DNA of 64,000 nt from Myxococcaceae bacterium (GCA_016793095.1 JAEUJQ010000060.1:124001-188000), one strand, 5' to 3'; positions 16,543 to 25,840 are shown, counted from the stretch's first letter. The notes: generated from the letters alone by a model not told the origin. Program-made: numbers and translations.

Positions 16543-17367
16543 TCAGCGGTACGCGCGACCGAGATCGCGGAAGTACTTCAGGCCGTTGTCGAGGCTGTTC
16601 TCCATCCAGTCCATCAGCGCCTTCGAGAAGACCAGGGGCGAGCCGCGGAAGGTGTCGAAGTACTCCTTGCGGTCGGTGGAGGGGATGATCACCGGCATCA
16701 GCCCGTTGCGCAGCAGGATGTAGTTCGACAGGAACCGCCCCACCTTCCCGCTGCCCTCGGTGAACGGGAAGATCTGGATGAAGCCGTGCTGAACGCGCGC
16801 GGCCTGCATGATCGGGTGCAGCTCACGGAAGTCGGCGGTGGCCGTCCAGTCGATGAGCTTCTCGAGGTTGGGCTGGATCTTCGAGGGCTGGGCGATCTCG
16901 TGCACGTAGGTGCGGTGCAGGGGCATGTCCCTGCGGAAGCCCTGCTTCTCCCGCTCCTTCGCGAGCTCCTTCTCGGTGCGCTCCCGGCGCTCGGCCAGCG
17001 CGCGCGCCTGCTGCGCCTCGGGCGTGTTGCCGGTGACGAGATCGTGAATGCGCTTCACGAACGTCATGGTGATCGCCGCGTTCTTCTTCGCCGTCTTCGA
17101 CTCCTCGCGGATGAAGTCCAGCGCGGTCTTGTGGTTGCGGATCTCCCAGACGATCGGCAGCAGGCTGGCCTCGGCCGCCACCGCGCCGGGGTGCAGCGCC
17201 GCCGACAGCTCGTGCACCTCGTAGACGGTGCCCTCGAGCGCGCTGTCGTGACGCACCCAGGACATCTCGAACCGATCGAGGAAGTCCTGCACCTCGGGCC
17301 GGCGCTGGGTGAGGAGGTCCTTCAGCTGCCGTGTCTTGTCTTCGATCGACTGAAACCGCTCTTTCAC
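16543..17367 (-). CDS. Fic-fold protein with degenerate active site
   Basis: A 274-residue protein. The N-terminal helix WVRHDSALEGTVYEVHEL resembles the inhibitory and dimer helix of Fic proteins (S-A-L-E-G). The Fic core is ARVQHGFIQIFPFTEGSGK then VGRFLSNYILLRNGL. In an active enzyme this reads HPFxxGNGRxxR; here the catalytic His is Phe200, Asn is Ser206 and the first Arg is Lys208, while Glu204 and Arg211 remain. AMP transfer by the usual mechanism is therefore unlikely. The region between (residues 85-180) is unusual, with a Lys/Arg/Glu-rich stretch. GTG start. It leads the operon with the DHH and desulfurase genes. Confidence 0.82.
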   Translation of the reverse strand: MKERFQSIEDKTRQLKDLLTQRRPEVQDFLDRFEMSWVRHDSALEGTVYEVHELSAALHPGAVAAEASLLPIVWEIRNHKTALDFIREESKTAKKNAAITMTFVKRIHDLVTGNTPEAQQARALAERRERTEKELAKEREKQGFRRDMPLHRTYVHEIAQPSKIQPNLEKLIDWTATADFRELHPIMQAARVQHGFIQIFPFTEGSGKVGRFLSNYILLRNGLMPVIIPSTDRKEYFDTFRGSPLVFSKALMDWMENSLDNGLKYFRDLGRAYR

Positions 17368-17374
17368 AGAGCGG
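17356..17374 (-). promoter_or_regulatory. Hairpin enclosing the start codon of the Fic-fold gene
   Basis: On the minus strand a stem CCGCTC / GAGCGG (extendable to eight pairs with flanking G-T and A-T) presents the GTG start in the seven-base loop TGTGAAA. Such a hairpin could lower translation initiation. An AT-rich island upstream on the same strand contains TAAAAT (17427-17432), a possible -10 box, without a clear -35. Confidence 0.35.
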
Positions 17375-17496
17375 CTCTCTAGTCCGTTTCAGGCGTGGCG
17401 TCGACCGAAAACAGCAAAACGCGATGATTTTATTGGTGAATTTGGCCATGTGGGGCGAAGTGGGCGCGCCCCTGTCCCGGTGTTATTGAGGTGGGT

Positions 17497-17592
17497 GGCG
17501 GAGCGACCGGCTCTGGTGACCGGCGCGGTCTTCAAAACCGTTGAGCTGGCGCGCGAGCGTCGGTTGGTGGGTTCGATTCCCATGCTCCGCCG
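17497..17592 (+). tRNA. selC: tRNA-Sec (anticodon TCA), selC
   Basis: A 96-base tRNA with the special form of selenocysteine tRNA. The acceptor stem has eight pairs, GGCGGAGC (17497-17504) with GCTCCGCC (17584-17591), then the discriminator base G. The D loop holds the conserved GGTGA. The anticodon loop is CTTCAAA, giving TCA, closed by GCGGT / ACCGT. The variable arm is long, pairing GCTGGCGC with GCGTCGGT through G-T wobbles. The T arm is GTGGG-TTCGATT-CCCAT. No CCA is encoded. These features together (8-bp acceptor, long variable arm, UGA anticodon) are unique to tRNA-Sec, so the host decodes UGA as selenocysteine. selA, selB and selD are not in the window. Confidence 0.95.
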
Positions 17593-17605
17593 AACCCGCG
17601 GCACG

Positions 17606-18634
17606 TCAATCCAGGCCGCGCTCGTAGAGCTCGTCTTCGTCCAGGCCGAGCAGGTGGCCGACCTCGTGGAGCACGGTGATGCGGATCTCCTCGATCAGCT
17701 CGTCGCGGCTGCGGGCAGAGCGCTCGAGGTTGTTCTGGTAGAGGGTGATCCGGGTGGTCTCGTGATCGGCGGCGCTCACCGGGCTGCGCTCGTCGATGGC
17801 GGCGCCGCGGAAGAGCCCCAGCACCAGCGGTGAGACGCCTTCCTTCAGCTCCTCGGTCGAGGGGATCGCCTGCACGTCGATCACGCAGTTCGAGAGGTGC
17901 GGCTTCGCGTGCTCTGGCAGGCGCGCGATCGCCTCCTCCACCGTACGGTCGAAGTCCGCCGGGCTCAGGTGCACCGTCGCCGGGAAGTCGTCGGGCGCCA
18001 GCGCACGCGCCTTCGAGAAGAACGGGGCGGGATCGGCGCCGGCCCGCTCGGCGAGCAGCCCGAGGTAGTGGTGGCTCCAGGCCTCGTCGGGGAAGTCCTT
18101 CGTCAGGCCCTCGAAGACGCGCCGCGCTTCGTCGAAGCGCCCCAGCTCGAAGAGCGCCTGGCCCTGCTCGAGCCGGGCCTCCGGGTGCTGCGGATCGAGC
18201 CGAAGGGCGGTGGCGACGTGGACCAGCGAGTCCGCGAAGTCGCCCAGCTGGTTGAGCCCGCTCGCTCGCAGGAGCTCGGCCTCGAGGGTGAGCTCCTCGT
18301 CGCGCCGAAACAGGCGCTCACCGGCGTCGAGCAGCTCGAGGCCCTGCTCGATCAGCTCCCGATCGTCCTCCGCGTCACGGATCAGCAGGTCGGCCTCGGC
18401 CAGCACCCACGCCGGGTTCTGCGGCTCGAGTGACTTGAGGCGCTCGTAGAGGTCCACCGCCTCCTGCAGATCGCCGAGCGCCCGGTGCGCCATGGCGCGA
18501 AGGTCGAGGGCGTCGATGTCATCGGGCGCCTCATGCAGCATGCGGTCCGTGATGCGCAGCGCGGCCTCGCCGTCTCCCGCGTCGAGCGCCTCCTCCGCCT
18601 CTTCGATGAGCTGCGCGAGCCGTGGGTCAGGCAC
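17606..18634 (-). CDS. TPR protein with C-terminal zincin metallopeptidase domain
   Basis: A 342-residue protein. Residues 1-205 hold TPR-like helices (EALDAGDGEAALRITDRML, DLRAMAHRALGDLQEAVDLY). The last 120 residues end with TVLHEVGHLLGLDEDELYERG, where His323, Glu324, His327 and the Glu/Asp near 333 fit HExxHxxGxxE. From memory this matches the PF06262 (zincin-like) type, which is usually a stand-alone protein of about 130 residues; here it is fused to TPRs. There is no signal peptide, so it is probably cytoplasmic. Its target is unknown. Confidence 0.8.
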   Translation of the reverse strand: MPDPRLAQLIEEAEEALDAGDGEAALRITDRMLHEAPDDIDALDLRAMAHRALGDLQEAVDLYERLKSLEPQNPAWVLAEADLLIRDAEDDRELIEQGLELLDAGERLFRRDEELTLEAELLRASGLNQLGDFADSLVHVATALRLDPQHPEARLEQGQALFELGRFDEARRVFEGLTKDFPDEAWSHHYLGLLAERAGADPAPFFSKARALAPDDFPATVHLSPADFDRTVEEAIARLPEHAKPHLSNCVIDVQAIPSTEELKEGVSPLVLGLFRGAAIDERSPVSAADHETTRITLYQNNLERSARSRDELIEEIRITVLHEVGHLLGLDEDELYERGLD

Positions 18635-18695
18635 GGGCGCCTTGTCAGTGCGTCGCTACCGAAAGTCAACCGCCGGTGCTATGCACCCTGTCGCC

Positions 18696-19085
18696 ATGGC
18701 GGAAGCCGAGACGCCCCCTCAACAGCGGACGATCCTCGTCGTCGACGACGATGAGTCGACCCTGCAGATGCTGGGTACGTTCCTGCGTCGTCACGGGTAC
18801 CGCGCGCTGACGGCGACCAACCCGATCGCTGCGATGCAGATCCTCGACGTCGAGCGGGTCGATCTGGTGATCACCGATCTGATGATGCCCCACGTCGACG
18901 GCATCTCGTTCACCCAGCAGATCCACCAGCTGCCCCAGCACGCCCACGTGCCCGTCATCATGATCACCGCGTACGGCACCGACGCGGTGACCGATCAGGG
19001 CATGCGCCGCGGCGTGGCCCTCACGCTCCCCAAGCCCCTCGAGCTCTCCAAGCTGCTCGACCTGGTGGGCTTCGCGACCCACTGA
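18696..19085 (+). CDS. Single-domain response regulator (CheY-like receiver)
   Basis: About 129 residues, essentially one receiver domain. The acidic pocket is VVDDDE (15-20), the phosphorylated Asp is residue 61 in LVITDLMMPHVDG, Thr is in MITAYG and the conserved Lys is in LPKPLE. It has no output domain, so it probably acts by protein contact. The start is uncertain: an in-frame ATG five codons upstream (18681) is equally possible and neither has a ribosome site. TATGCA with an upstream TG (18677-18685) could be an extended -10, which would make the 18696 start nearly leaderless. It lies between the TPR-zincin gene and groEL; no partner kinase is adjacent. Confidence 0.85.
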   Translation: MAEAETPPQQRTILVVDDDESTLQMLGTFLRRHGYRALTATNPIAAMQILDVERVDLVITDLMMPHVDGISFTQQIHQLPQHAHVPVIMITAYGTDAVTDQGMRRGVALTLPKPLELSKLLDLVGFATH

Positions 19086-19110
19086 AGCGCCGGAAAAGCG
19101 ACGTTCTCTG

Positions 19111-19138
19111 TTGACTTCGGGGGGCCGCTCCTTAGGTT
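19111..19138 (+). promoter_or_regulatory. Promoter of groEL
   Basis: A -35 box TTGACT (19111-19116) and a -10 box TAGGTT (19133-19138), separated by 16 bases. The -10 box runs into the CIRCE element, as expected for an HrcA-repressed heat-shock promoter. The groEL start is 66 bases downstream. Confidence 0.6.
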
Positions 19139-19163
19139 GGCGCTCGCCGTGCGCGAGTGCCAA
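19137..19163. promoter_or_regulatory. CIRCE element (HrcA operator)
   Basis: The inverted repeat TTGGCGCTC-N9-GAGTGCCAA has perfect spacing and differs from the consensus TTAGCACTC-N9-GAGTGCTAA by paired or wobble changes. It overlaps the -10 region and lies 41 bases before the groEL ATG. Binding of HrcA here represses groEL; heat or other stress releases it. The hrcA gene is not in the window. Confidence 0.85.
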
Positions 19164-19204
19164 TGCGCACAGGGAAAACAACGACAATTCAGGAGGTTGT
19201 AGCC

Positions 19205-20842
<1,638 letters not shown>

Positions 20843-20866
20843 TCGCGCGGCACTGAGCCGTCTGCG

Positions 20867-20899
20867 GCCCCGGTGGCTCCCGCGTGGAGTCGCCGGGGC
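20867..20899 (+). terminator. Terminator after groEL
   Basis: A perfect 7-bp stem, GCCCCGG / CCGGGGC, with a 19-base loop, followed by TTCGTCGTT. It starts 24 bases past the groEL stop. The TCGTCGT tail is the same as after the first gene in the window. Confidence 0.65.
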
Positions 20900-20968
20900 T
20901 TCGTCGTTCGAGGCCCTCTGCGCCGAAGCGCGTGCGTGGAGGAGGGCTCGTGTGTACGAAGGCGTCCC

Positions 20969-21394
20969 ATGAGAACCCTCTTCGCCTCCTGCGTCCTCGT
21001 GCTCTCGGCCTGCGGTCAGCCGATGACGACGCCCGACGCCGGCAACCCGCTCTTCACCTGCGACCCGATGGCGGCCTCCGTCACGCTCGCGGGCAGCGTG
21101 CAGGCGCAGCTCTTCGACAAGCAGTGCAAGAGCTGCCACAACGCCTTCGACGCCTCGAACGGCGACTTCAGCGAGGCCGGCAAGACTGCGACCGCCGTCA
21201 CCGCCGTCTCGAAGCACGCGAGCCTCAAGCGCGTCGAGCCCAACAACCTCGGCAAGAGCGCCATGTGGCTCAAGATGAACGCCGTTGCCGGGCCTGGCGG
21301 GGAGAACGCAGGCGGCGTGATGCCTCCGGGCGGCATGCTCCCGGAGGACTCGCGCAAGCTGATCAAGGACTGGATCTGCACTGGCGCGAAGTAG
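20969..21394 (+). CDS. Lipoprotein with c-type heme motif
   Basis: A 141-residue lipoprotein (MRTLFASCVLVLSACGQ). KQCKSCHNAF contains one CxxCH heme-binding motif, and GGVMPPGGML is a likely distal Met loop, as in the cytochrome c fold. ATG with weak ribosome site, 126 bases past the groEL stop. It probably carries electrons in the envelope. No obvious oxidase or partner is next to it; the next gene (HEAT protein) is convergent. Confidence 0.75.
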   Translation: MRTLFASCVLVLSACGQPMTTPDAGNPLFTCDPMAASVTLAGSVQAQLFDKQCKSCHNAFDASNGDFSEAGKTATAVTAVSKHASLKRVEPNNLGKSAMWLKMNAVAGPGGENAGGVMPPGGMLPEDSRKLIKDWICTGAK

Positions 21395-21412
21395 GGCGCG
21401 CTCACCGGCCGA

Positions 21413-21886
21413 TCAGCCGCGCAGTGGAGCCGCCGCCCTGAGCGAGGCGAGCGCTCGCGCGGCCTCCACTCGTGCCATCAGCACCTCGTCGTCGATGTCG
21501 AGCTGGGCCTCTTCCTGCTCCGTCGGGACGGGGACTCCCCTCGCGAGCCTCTCGAGCGCCGCGATCACCTCTGGCTCTGCGCCACCACGGTCCCTCAGGG
21601 CCCACGCCGCGTCGTAGCGAACCCAGCCCTCCGCATCGCCGAGGGCTCGTACCAGCGCCTCGAGCACTCCCGTGGCCCCGTAGGCCCTCATCTTCCGCAG
21701 CGTCGTGATCGCGACCCGCCGCACGTGGAAGTTCTGGTGGGTGGTCCAGCTGAGGATCCTCGGGAGACTCCTCGTCGCGTCGGGATGCGCGGCGAGCTCG
21801 GAGGAGAGGCGGATCTCCTCGACCGGCATGATCACCGCTTTGGACGCAAGCCCGAGGACTCGCGCCTCCAGCGCGATGATGCTCAC
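21413..21886 (-). CDS. HEAT-repeat protein
   Basis: A 157-residue all-alpha protein with three or so HEAT-type repeats, for example FHVRRVAITTLRKMRAYGAT and GWVRYDAAWALRDRGG. No catalytic motif is seen. ATG overlaps the stop of the M1-type peptidase gene by four bases, and that protein also ends in HEAT-like repeats, so the pair may form one functional unit. Protein-protein contact is the likely role. Confidence 0.72.
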   Translation of the reverse strand: MSIIALEARVLGLASKAVIMPVEEIRLSSELAAHPDATRSLPRILSWTTHQNFHVRRVAITTLRKMRAYGATGVLEALVRALGDAEGWVRYDAAWALRDRGGAEPEVIAALERLARGVPVPTEQEEAQLDIDDEVLMARVEAARALASLRAAAPLRG

Positions 21887-24465
21887 TTCTTCTTGCCGCC
21901 CTTCGGGTCCTTCGCGGGCGCGGCAGGCGGCGGGGCAGGGAAGTTCGCGTCGAGCACCTTCTGCGCGCTGCGCTTGACCTGCTCGCTCTTCGACGTCTTG
22001 AGCACCTCGAGCAGCGACTCCTTCGCCACCGGCGTCTTCACGTCGTCGAGCGAGGCCAGCATGAGCTCGCGAATGTCGTCGCCCGAGAAGGCGTCGTCGG
22101 TCACCAGCACCGCGATCATCGGCGCGAAGTCCGGGTTGTCCCGCAGCGCCTTGTTGTCAGCGAGGCGGTTGAACAGCTGCCGCGTCAGCTCGGGGTTGTT
22201 CGCGTTCTGCATGAGCAGCTCCTTGATCGACGCGATCACCTCAGGCCCCTCCATCGAGCCGAGCGCCTCGGCGGTGCGGCGGAAGAACGGGTAGCCGCGG
22301 CCCTTCTGCGTGACGATCGCCGACTTCAGCGTCGCGAGCGCGGCCGGCGTGTTGATGCGCGCGGCTGCTCCGGCGAAGGCGCCCAGGTAGTTGATGTCGA
22401 TCTCCCGCTTGCCGAGCTGCTCGAGGATGTACGCGTGGCCCTCGGGGGCGTCGGTCTTGCCCAGCATCTCGAGCGCCGCGCCGCGCACGCGGATGTAGCC
22501 GAGCGGATCCTCGTTCAGGTTCTCGGGCTTCTTCGCGAGCTTGAGGCCGATGCTCGCGAAGTCCTTCGGCAGCCGCTTGAACCGCGAGTCGGTCAGGCGC
22601 TTGAGCACGGCCTCGCGCACGTAGGGCGACGGGTCTTTCGCGAGCAGATCGAGGATCGCGTTCAGCGCCGCGTCCGTGGGCCTCGCCTCGAGCTCCATGT
22701 TCGGGTTGCCCAGCTCGCCCAGCAGGTTCCACGCCGCGATCAGCCGCCACGTCGGGTCCGGATCGTACCGGGCCGCGTCGATCCACTGATCCTCTGGCAC
22801 CGTCGTCTTGTTCACCCGCGCCAGCGCGCCGAAGTCCTCGTTCCAGTTGATCCACTGCGGGGCCGCCGGCACGTCAAAGCTGATCTTCACCTCGGGCTTG
22901 TCCACGAGGATCGTCTGCTTCACCGTGTACTTCGGCTCGTTCTCGCGGTGGATCACGATGGGGAGCTTGAAGGTGAACGGGCCCTTCTCGGTGGGGTTCG
23001 AGTTCTGCTGGCGGATGATCACCGTCACCTGCGACCCGCCGAAGGTGAACTCGGGGAAGACCACCGGGTAGCCCTTCTTGGTGACCCACGAGTCCTTGAA
23101 GCCCTTCAGGTCCTTGTCCTTGTCCTTCTTGTTCGCCTCGAGCACCGCCTTGAAGAAGTCGTCGGTGGTGGCGGACTGGTAGCTGAACTTCTCGAGGTAG
23201 GCCTTGAGGCCGGCCTTGAACTCCTTCTGGCCGAGCCACAGCTCGAGCATGCGCGCCACGCTGGCGCCCTTGCGGTAGGTGACCGAGTCGGACGACTCGG
23301 CGGCGGTCGCGCCCTTGAGCACGAGCGGGTGGGCGCGCGGGCCGTCCTCGTGACGGAAGTAGTCCTCGACGATGGCGACGGTGCGCTCGATCTCGACTTG
23401 CTCGTTCCCGTTCGCGTCGTCGAAGGTGGCCTCGGCGATGTGCGTGGTGATCCCTTCGTCGAGCCAGATCTCGTCCCACCACTTGCTGGTCGAGGCGTTG
23501 CCGAACCACTGGTGCGCCATCTCGTTGGCGAGCAGCTTCATCACCACCGGCCGCGCGAGCTGATCGTTCTTCACCTCGACGTTCACCTTCGAGTCACGCA
23601 TGAAGATGAGCGAGGTGTTCTCCATGCCGCTCCAGAAGAAGCGGGGCAGGGCGACGAGGTCGAGCTTCGGCCAGGGGTACTTCGTGCCCGTGTAGCCGAC
23701 CTGGAAGTTGAACAGGCTCTTGAGCTCGTTGCCGACGACCCAGGCGCGGTCCTTCCGGCCGGGAGCGACCCACATCGTGCTCGGAATGTCGTCGTTGATG
23801 GGCAGCGCCTCGAACTGGCCGATCGCGAGCGCCGTGAAGTACGTGGAGTGGGGCTTCTCGAGCTTCCACTCGACGCGGCGCAGGTTCTTGCCCTGCTCCT
23901 GAAAGACCTCGTCCTTCGTCTTCACGCCGTTCGAGAGCACCGTGTAGCGGCTGTCCACGATCGCGTAGAGCTCGACGGTAGCCTTGTCGGCGGGCTGATC
24001 GTTGTTGGGGAAGAAGCGCTGGGCGAAGTGCGGCTGGAAGTGCGTGAAGTAGTACGGCAGCAGCTTCGGGTCCTCCGCGTCCGTCACCTTGAAGAAGCCC
24101 TCGTGCTGGGTCCCGGCCTTGCCCGTGTACGAGATCTCGACGGTGACCTCCTTGTTCGCGGCGAGGCCCGGCGTCTTCAGCGTCAGGGTGCCCGTGCGCG
24201 TCTCGGGGTCGTACTTCGGGGTGGGCGTGGCCGGCTTCCCGTCCACGAGCGCGAAGTCCACGGCGAGATCATACGCGTCGAACTCGAGCTCCTGCGTCGC
24301 CTTCGTCGTCTTCAGCTTCGCGATCAGCTTGTTCTTGAACGAGCCGTCCTCGTTCAGCGTCAGCTCGATGCGGTAGCTCTGCGCGTCGTAGGGACGGGCC
24401 TTCTGCTGGAAGGCGGCAGGGTTTCCGGCGGCGAGGAGGGCGGCGAGCACGAGGGCGGTCGTCAT
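21883..24465 (-). CDS. M1-family aminopeptidase-like protein, zinc site altered
   Basis: An 860-residue protein with a signal peptide (TTALVLAALLAAGNPAAF). The exopeptidase motif GMEN is at 280-283. The zinc motif normally HExxH reads NEMAH (314-318): the first His is Asn, while Glu315, His318 and the distal Glu337 in WLDEGITTHIAE remain. The codon is AAC, so it is not a translation artefact. The C-terminal third (from about 590) is HEAT/ARM-like, as in the eukaryotic LTA4H-type group. The protein is likely to be exported. Without one zinc ligand the peptidase may be inactive or changed. The first 12 in-frame residues upstream lack signal character, so the later ATG was used. Confidence 0.86.
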   Translation of the reverse strand: MTTALVLAALLAAGNPAAFQQKARPYDAQSYRIELTLNEDGSFKNKLIAKLKTTKATQELEFDAYDLAVDFALVDGKPATPTPKYDPETRTGTLTLKTPGLAANKEVTVEISYTGKAGTQHEGFFKVTDAEDPKLLPYYFTHFQPHFAQRFFPNNDQPADKATVELYAIVDSRYTVLSNGVKTKDEVFQEQGKNLRRVEWKLEKPHSTYFTALAIGQFEALPINDDIPSTMWVAPGRKDRAWVVGNELKSLFNFQVGYTGTKYPWPKLDLVALPRFFWSGMENTSLIFMRDSKVNVEVKNDQLARPVVMKLLANEMAHQWFGNASTSKWWDEIWLDEGITTHIAEATFDDANGNEQVEIERTVAIVEDYFRHEDGPRAHPLVLKGATAAESSDSVTYRKGASVARMLELWLGQKEFKAGLKAYLEKFSYQSATTDDFFKAVLEANKKDKDKDLKGFKDSWVTKKGYPVVFPEFTFGGSQVTVIIRQQNSNPTEKGPFTFKLPIVIHRENEPKYTVKQTILVDKPEVKISFDVPAAPQWINWNEDFGALARVNKTTVPEDQWIDAARYDPDPTWRLIAAWNLLGELGNPNMELEARPTDAALNAILDLLAKDPSPYVREAVLKRLTDSRFKRLPKDFASIGLKLAKKPENLNEDPLGYIRVRGAALEMLGKTDAPEGHAYILEQLGKREIDINYLGAFAGAAARINTPAALATLKSAIVTQKGRGYPFFRRTAEALGSMEGPEVIASIKELLMQNANNPELTRQLFNRLADNKALRDNPDFAPMIAVLVTDDAFSGDDIRELMLASLDDVKTPVAKESLLEVLKTSKSEQVKRSAQKVLDANFPAPPPAAPAKDPKGGKKK

Positions 24466-24553
24466 GGCGCGGCTTGTATGACAATCGGCGCTGCGTCGCA
24501 TTCACGGAAATGGTCGGGCGGAGAATGTCGATCCTCCCTCGACGGCCCACGCT

Positions 24554-24940
24554 ATGGTCACCGGCCTGATGGCGCTCGGCACCCAGCTGCGGGAGGTCGT
24601 GGACGGCTTCAGCGAGCTGACGGCGCAGCACATCCGGCTGGCGCGCGTCGAGCTGGCCGAAGACGCCCGCTTCGTCGGGGTCCGGGTCGGGGTGATCGCG
24701 GCCCTCGCCCCGCTGATCCTCGTCGGGTACGGCTTCCTGTGCGTTGCGCTGGCGCTGGTGCTGCGCCGCGTGATGGCGATCGACCTGGCCTTCCTGCTGG
24801 TGGGGCTGGTGAACCTCGTCGGTGGGGTCGCGGGCATCGTCGTCGCGGCGAGGCAGCTGGGTGAGAAGAAGGTGCTGACCGAGACGCTCACCGAGCTCGA
24901 GGAGAGCACCTCGATCGTCCTGCGCAAGGAGACCCCGTGA
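24554..24940 (+). CDS. Holin-X/phage-holin-family-like membrane protein
   Basis: A 128-residue protein: an N-terminal amphipathic helix, then two hydrophobic segments (VGVIAALAPLILVGYGFLC and AFLLVGLVNLVGGVAGIVVAA), then a charged tail. This layout fits the Actinobacterial holin-X / PF07332 type, which is usually not a phage holin but an envelope protein of unknown role. It is first in a tight six-gene run of small membrane proteins. The stop overlaps the next start (GTGA). Family call is from memory. Confidence 0.7.
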   Translation: MVTGLMALGTQLREVVDGFSELTAQHIRLARVELAEDARFVGVRVGVIAALAPLILVGYGFLCVALALVLRRVMAIDLAFLLVGLVNLVGGVAGIVVAARQLGEKKVLTETLTELEESTSIVLRKETP

Positions 24941-25197
24941 GCACCGGCTCGGCGATCACCGTCAAGCCCCCGGACGCCCTCGCGAAGCGCCGCGAGACTC
25001 CAGCAGAGGTGAAGGCCGCGCTGCACGCCGCTCGCGAGAAGATGAAGAGCCGCCTGGTCGCCCTCGAGGACGAGCTGAGCGGCGTACGTCGGCTCCAGGA
25101 GAAGGTGCGCGAGACCGTGCGGAAACACCCGGTGCTGACGATCGGCGGCATGTTCGTCGCCGGGTACCTGCTGGGACGATGGTGGGGGCGCCGGTGA
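24937..25197 (+). CDS. Small membrane protein, DUF883/ElaB-like
   Basis: An 86-residue protein, GTG start overlapping the previous stop. A charged helix (residues 22-60) leads to a single C-terminal membrane segment ending LGRWWGRR. This charged-helix plus xGxxxxGRW anchor layout matches DUF883/ElaB/YqjD proteins, some of which bind ribosomes or localise to the inner membrane. It is followed by further proteins of the same layout. Confidence 0.7.
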   Translation: MSTGSAITVKPPDALAKRRETPAEVKAALHAAREKMKSRLVALEDELSGVRRLQEKVRETVRKHPVLTIGGMFVAGYLLGRWWGRR

Positions 25198-25250
25198 GCG
25201 CGGCGCCTGGCGTCGAGACGACACGTGGTACCGAGAAGGAGAGGGCAACC

Positions 25251-25469
25251 ATGGCGAGCGAGACGGGCAAAGGGCCGGCGATGCCGGAGCTGCCCGAGGG
25301 CCTCAAGGAGCTGCAGGAGCGGTTCGCCCCGCAGCTCGAAGGCGCGATGGAGCAGGTGACCGAGGTGAACGAGCAGGTGAAGGCCTTCATCCGGAAGAAC
25401 CCGGGCACCGTCCTGCTCGGCGCGGCGGCCGTCGGCTTCCTCATCGGACGGTGGGCGGCGCGGCGATGA
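25251..25469 (+). CDS. Small membrane protein, DUF883-like, second copy
   Basis: A 72-residue protein with ATG after AAGGAGAGGG. A soluble helix with coiled-coil character (LKELQERFAPQLEGAMEQVT) ends in the anchor GTVLLGAAAVGFLIGRWAARR-type segment. It looks like a shortened relative of the previous gene product. A start further upstream is possible but would overlap that gene and lacks a ribosome site. The stop overlaps the next ATG. Confidence 0.7.
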   Translation: MASETGKGPAMPELPEGLKELQERFAPQLEGAMEQVTEVNEQVKAFIRKNPGTVLLGAAAVGFLIGRWAARR

Positions 25470-25840
25470 GCGAGCCCTCGGCGAAGCAGATCCTCGAAGG
25501 GGCGGCGCCGATCGCGGCCCAGGAGATCGGCGAGCAGGTGGCCGAGGTGCTCCAGAACGCGAACTCGGCGCTCAACGGCGTGGCCGACGCGGTGGGGTTG
25601 ACCGAGCGGGTCGAGAAGTCGCCCTATGGCATGGTCGCTGCCGCGCTCGGCATCGGCTACGTCCTGGGAGGCGGCCTGCTCACGCCAACCACCTTCCGGG
25701 TGTTGCGCATGGGCATGAAGCTGGCCGCGATCCCCGCCGTGCGCGACAAGCTGCTCGACGTCGCCGAGGCGGCGGTCGACGGCATGTTGGAGAAGTCATC
25801 GCAGGACAACGAAGACGAACCGGGAGGTTCCCCGTCATGA
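25466..25840 (+). CDS. Small membrane protein of unknown family
   Basis: A 124-residue protein whose ATG overlaps the previous stop (ATGA). Its centre has a Gly-rich hydrophobic segment (YGMVAAALGIGYVLGGGLLT). The N-terminal helix (residues 1-45) contains QILEGAAPIAAQEIGEQVAE. The C-terminus is acidic (EKSSQDNEDEPGG). It ends overlapping the next gene by four bases. No family recognised; membership in the operon is clear. Confidence 0.68.
   Translation: MSEPSAKQILEGAAPIAAQEIGEQVAEVLQNANSALNGVADAVGLTERVEKSPYGMVAAALGIGYVLGGGLLTPTTFRVLRMGMKLAAIPAVRDKLLDVAEAAVDGMLEKSSQDNEDEPGGSPS

Noticed and set aside
15610-17382. Plus-strand open frame opposite the DHH and Fic genes
   Set aside because: Spans two real minus-strand genes without a domain.
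14330-17592. Selenoprotein gene with in-frame UGA near selC
   Set aside because: All neighbouring genes end at stops that fit their family lengths, and no downstream continuation with domain homology was seen.
22435-24864. Long open frame (809 codons) on the plus strand across the aminopeptidase gene
   Set aside because: It lies antisense to a gene with a signal peptide, GMEN and HEAT repeats, and its composition is Arg/Val/Leu/Glu-heavy with no domain. It is an effect of high GC at third positions.
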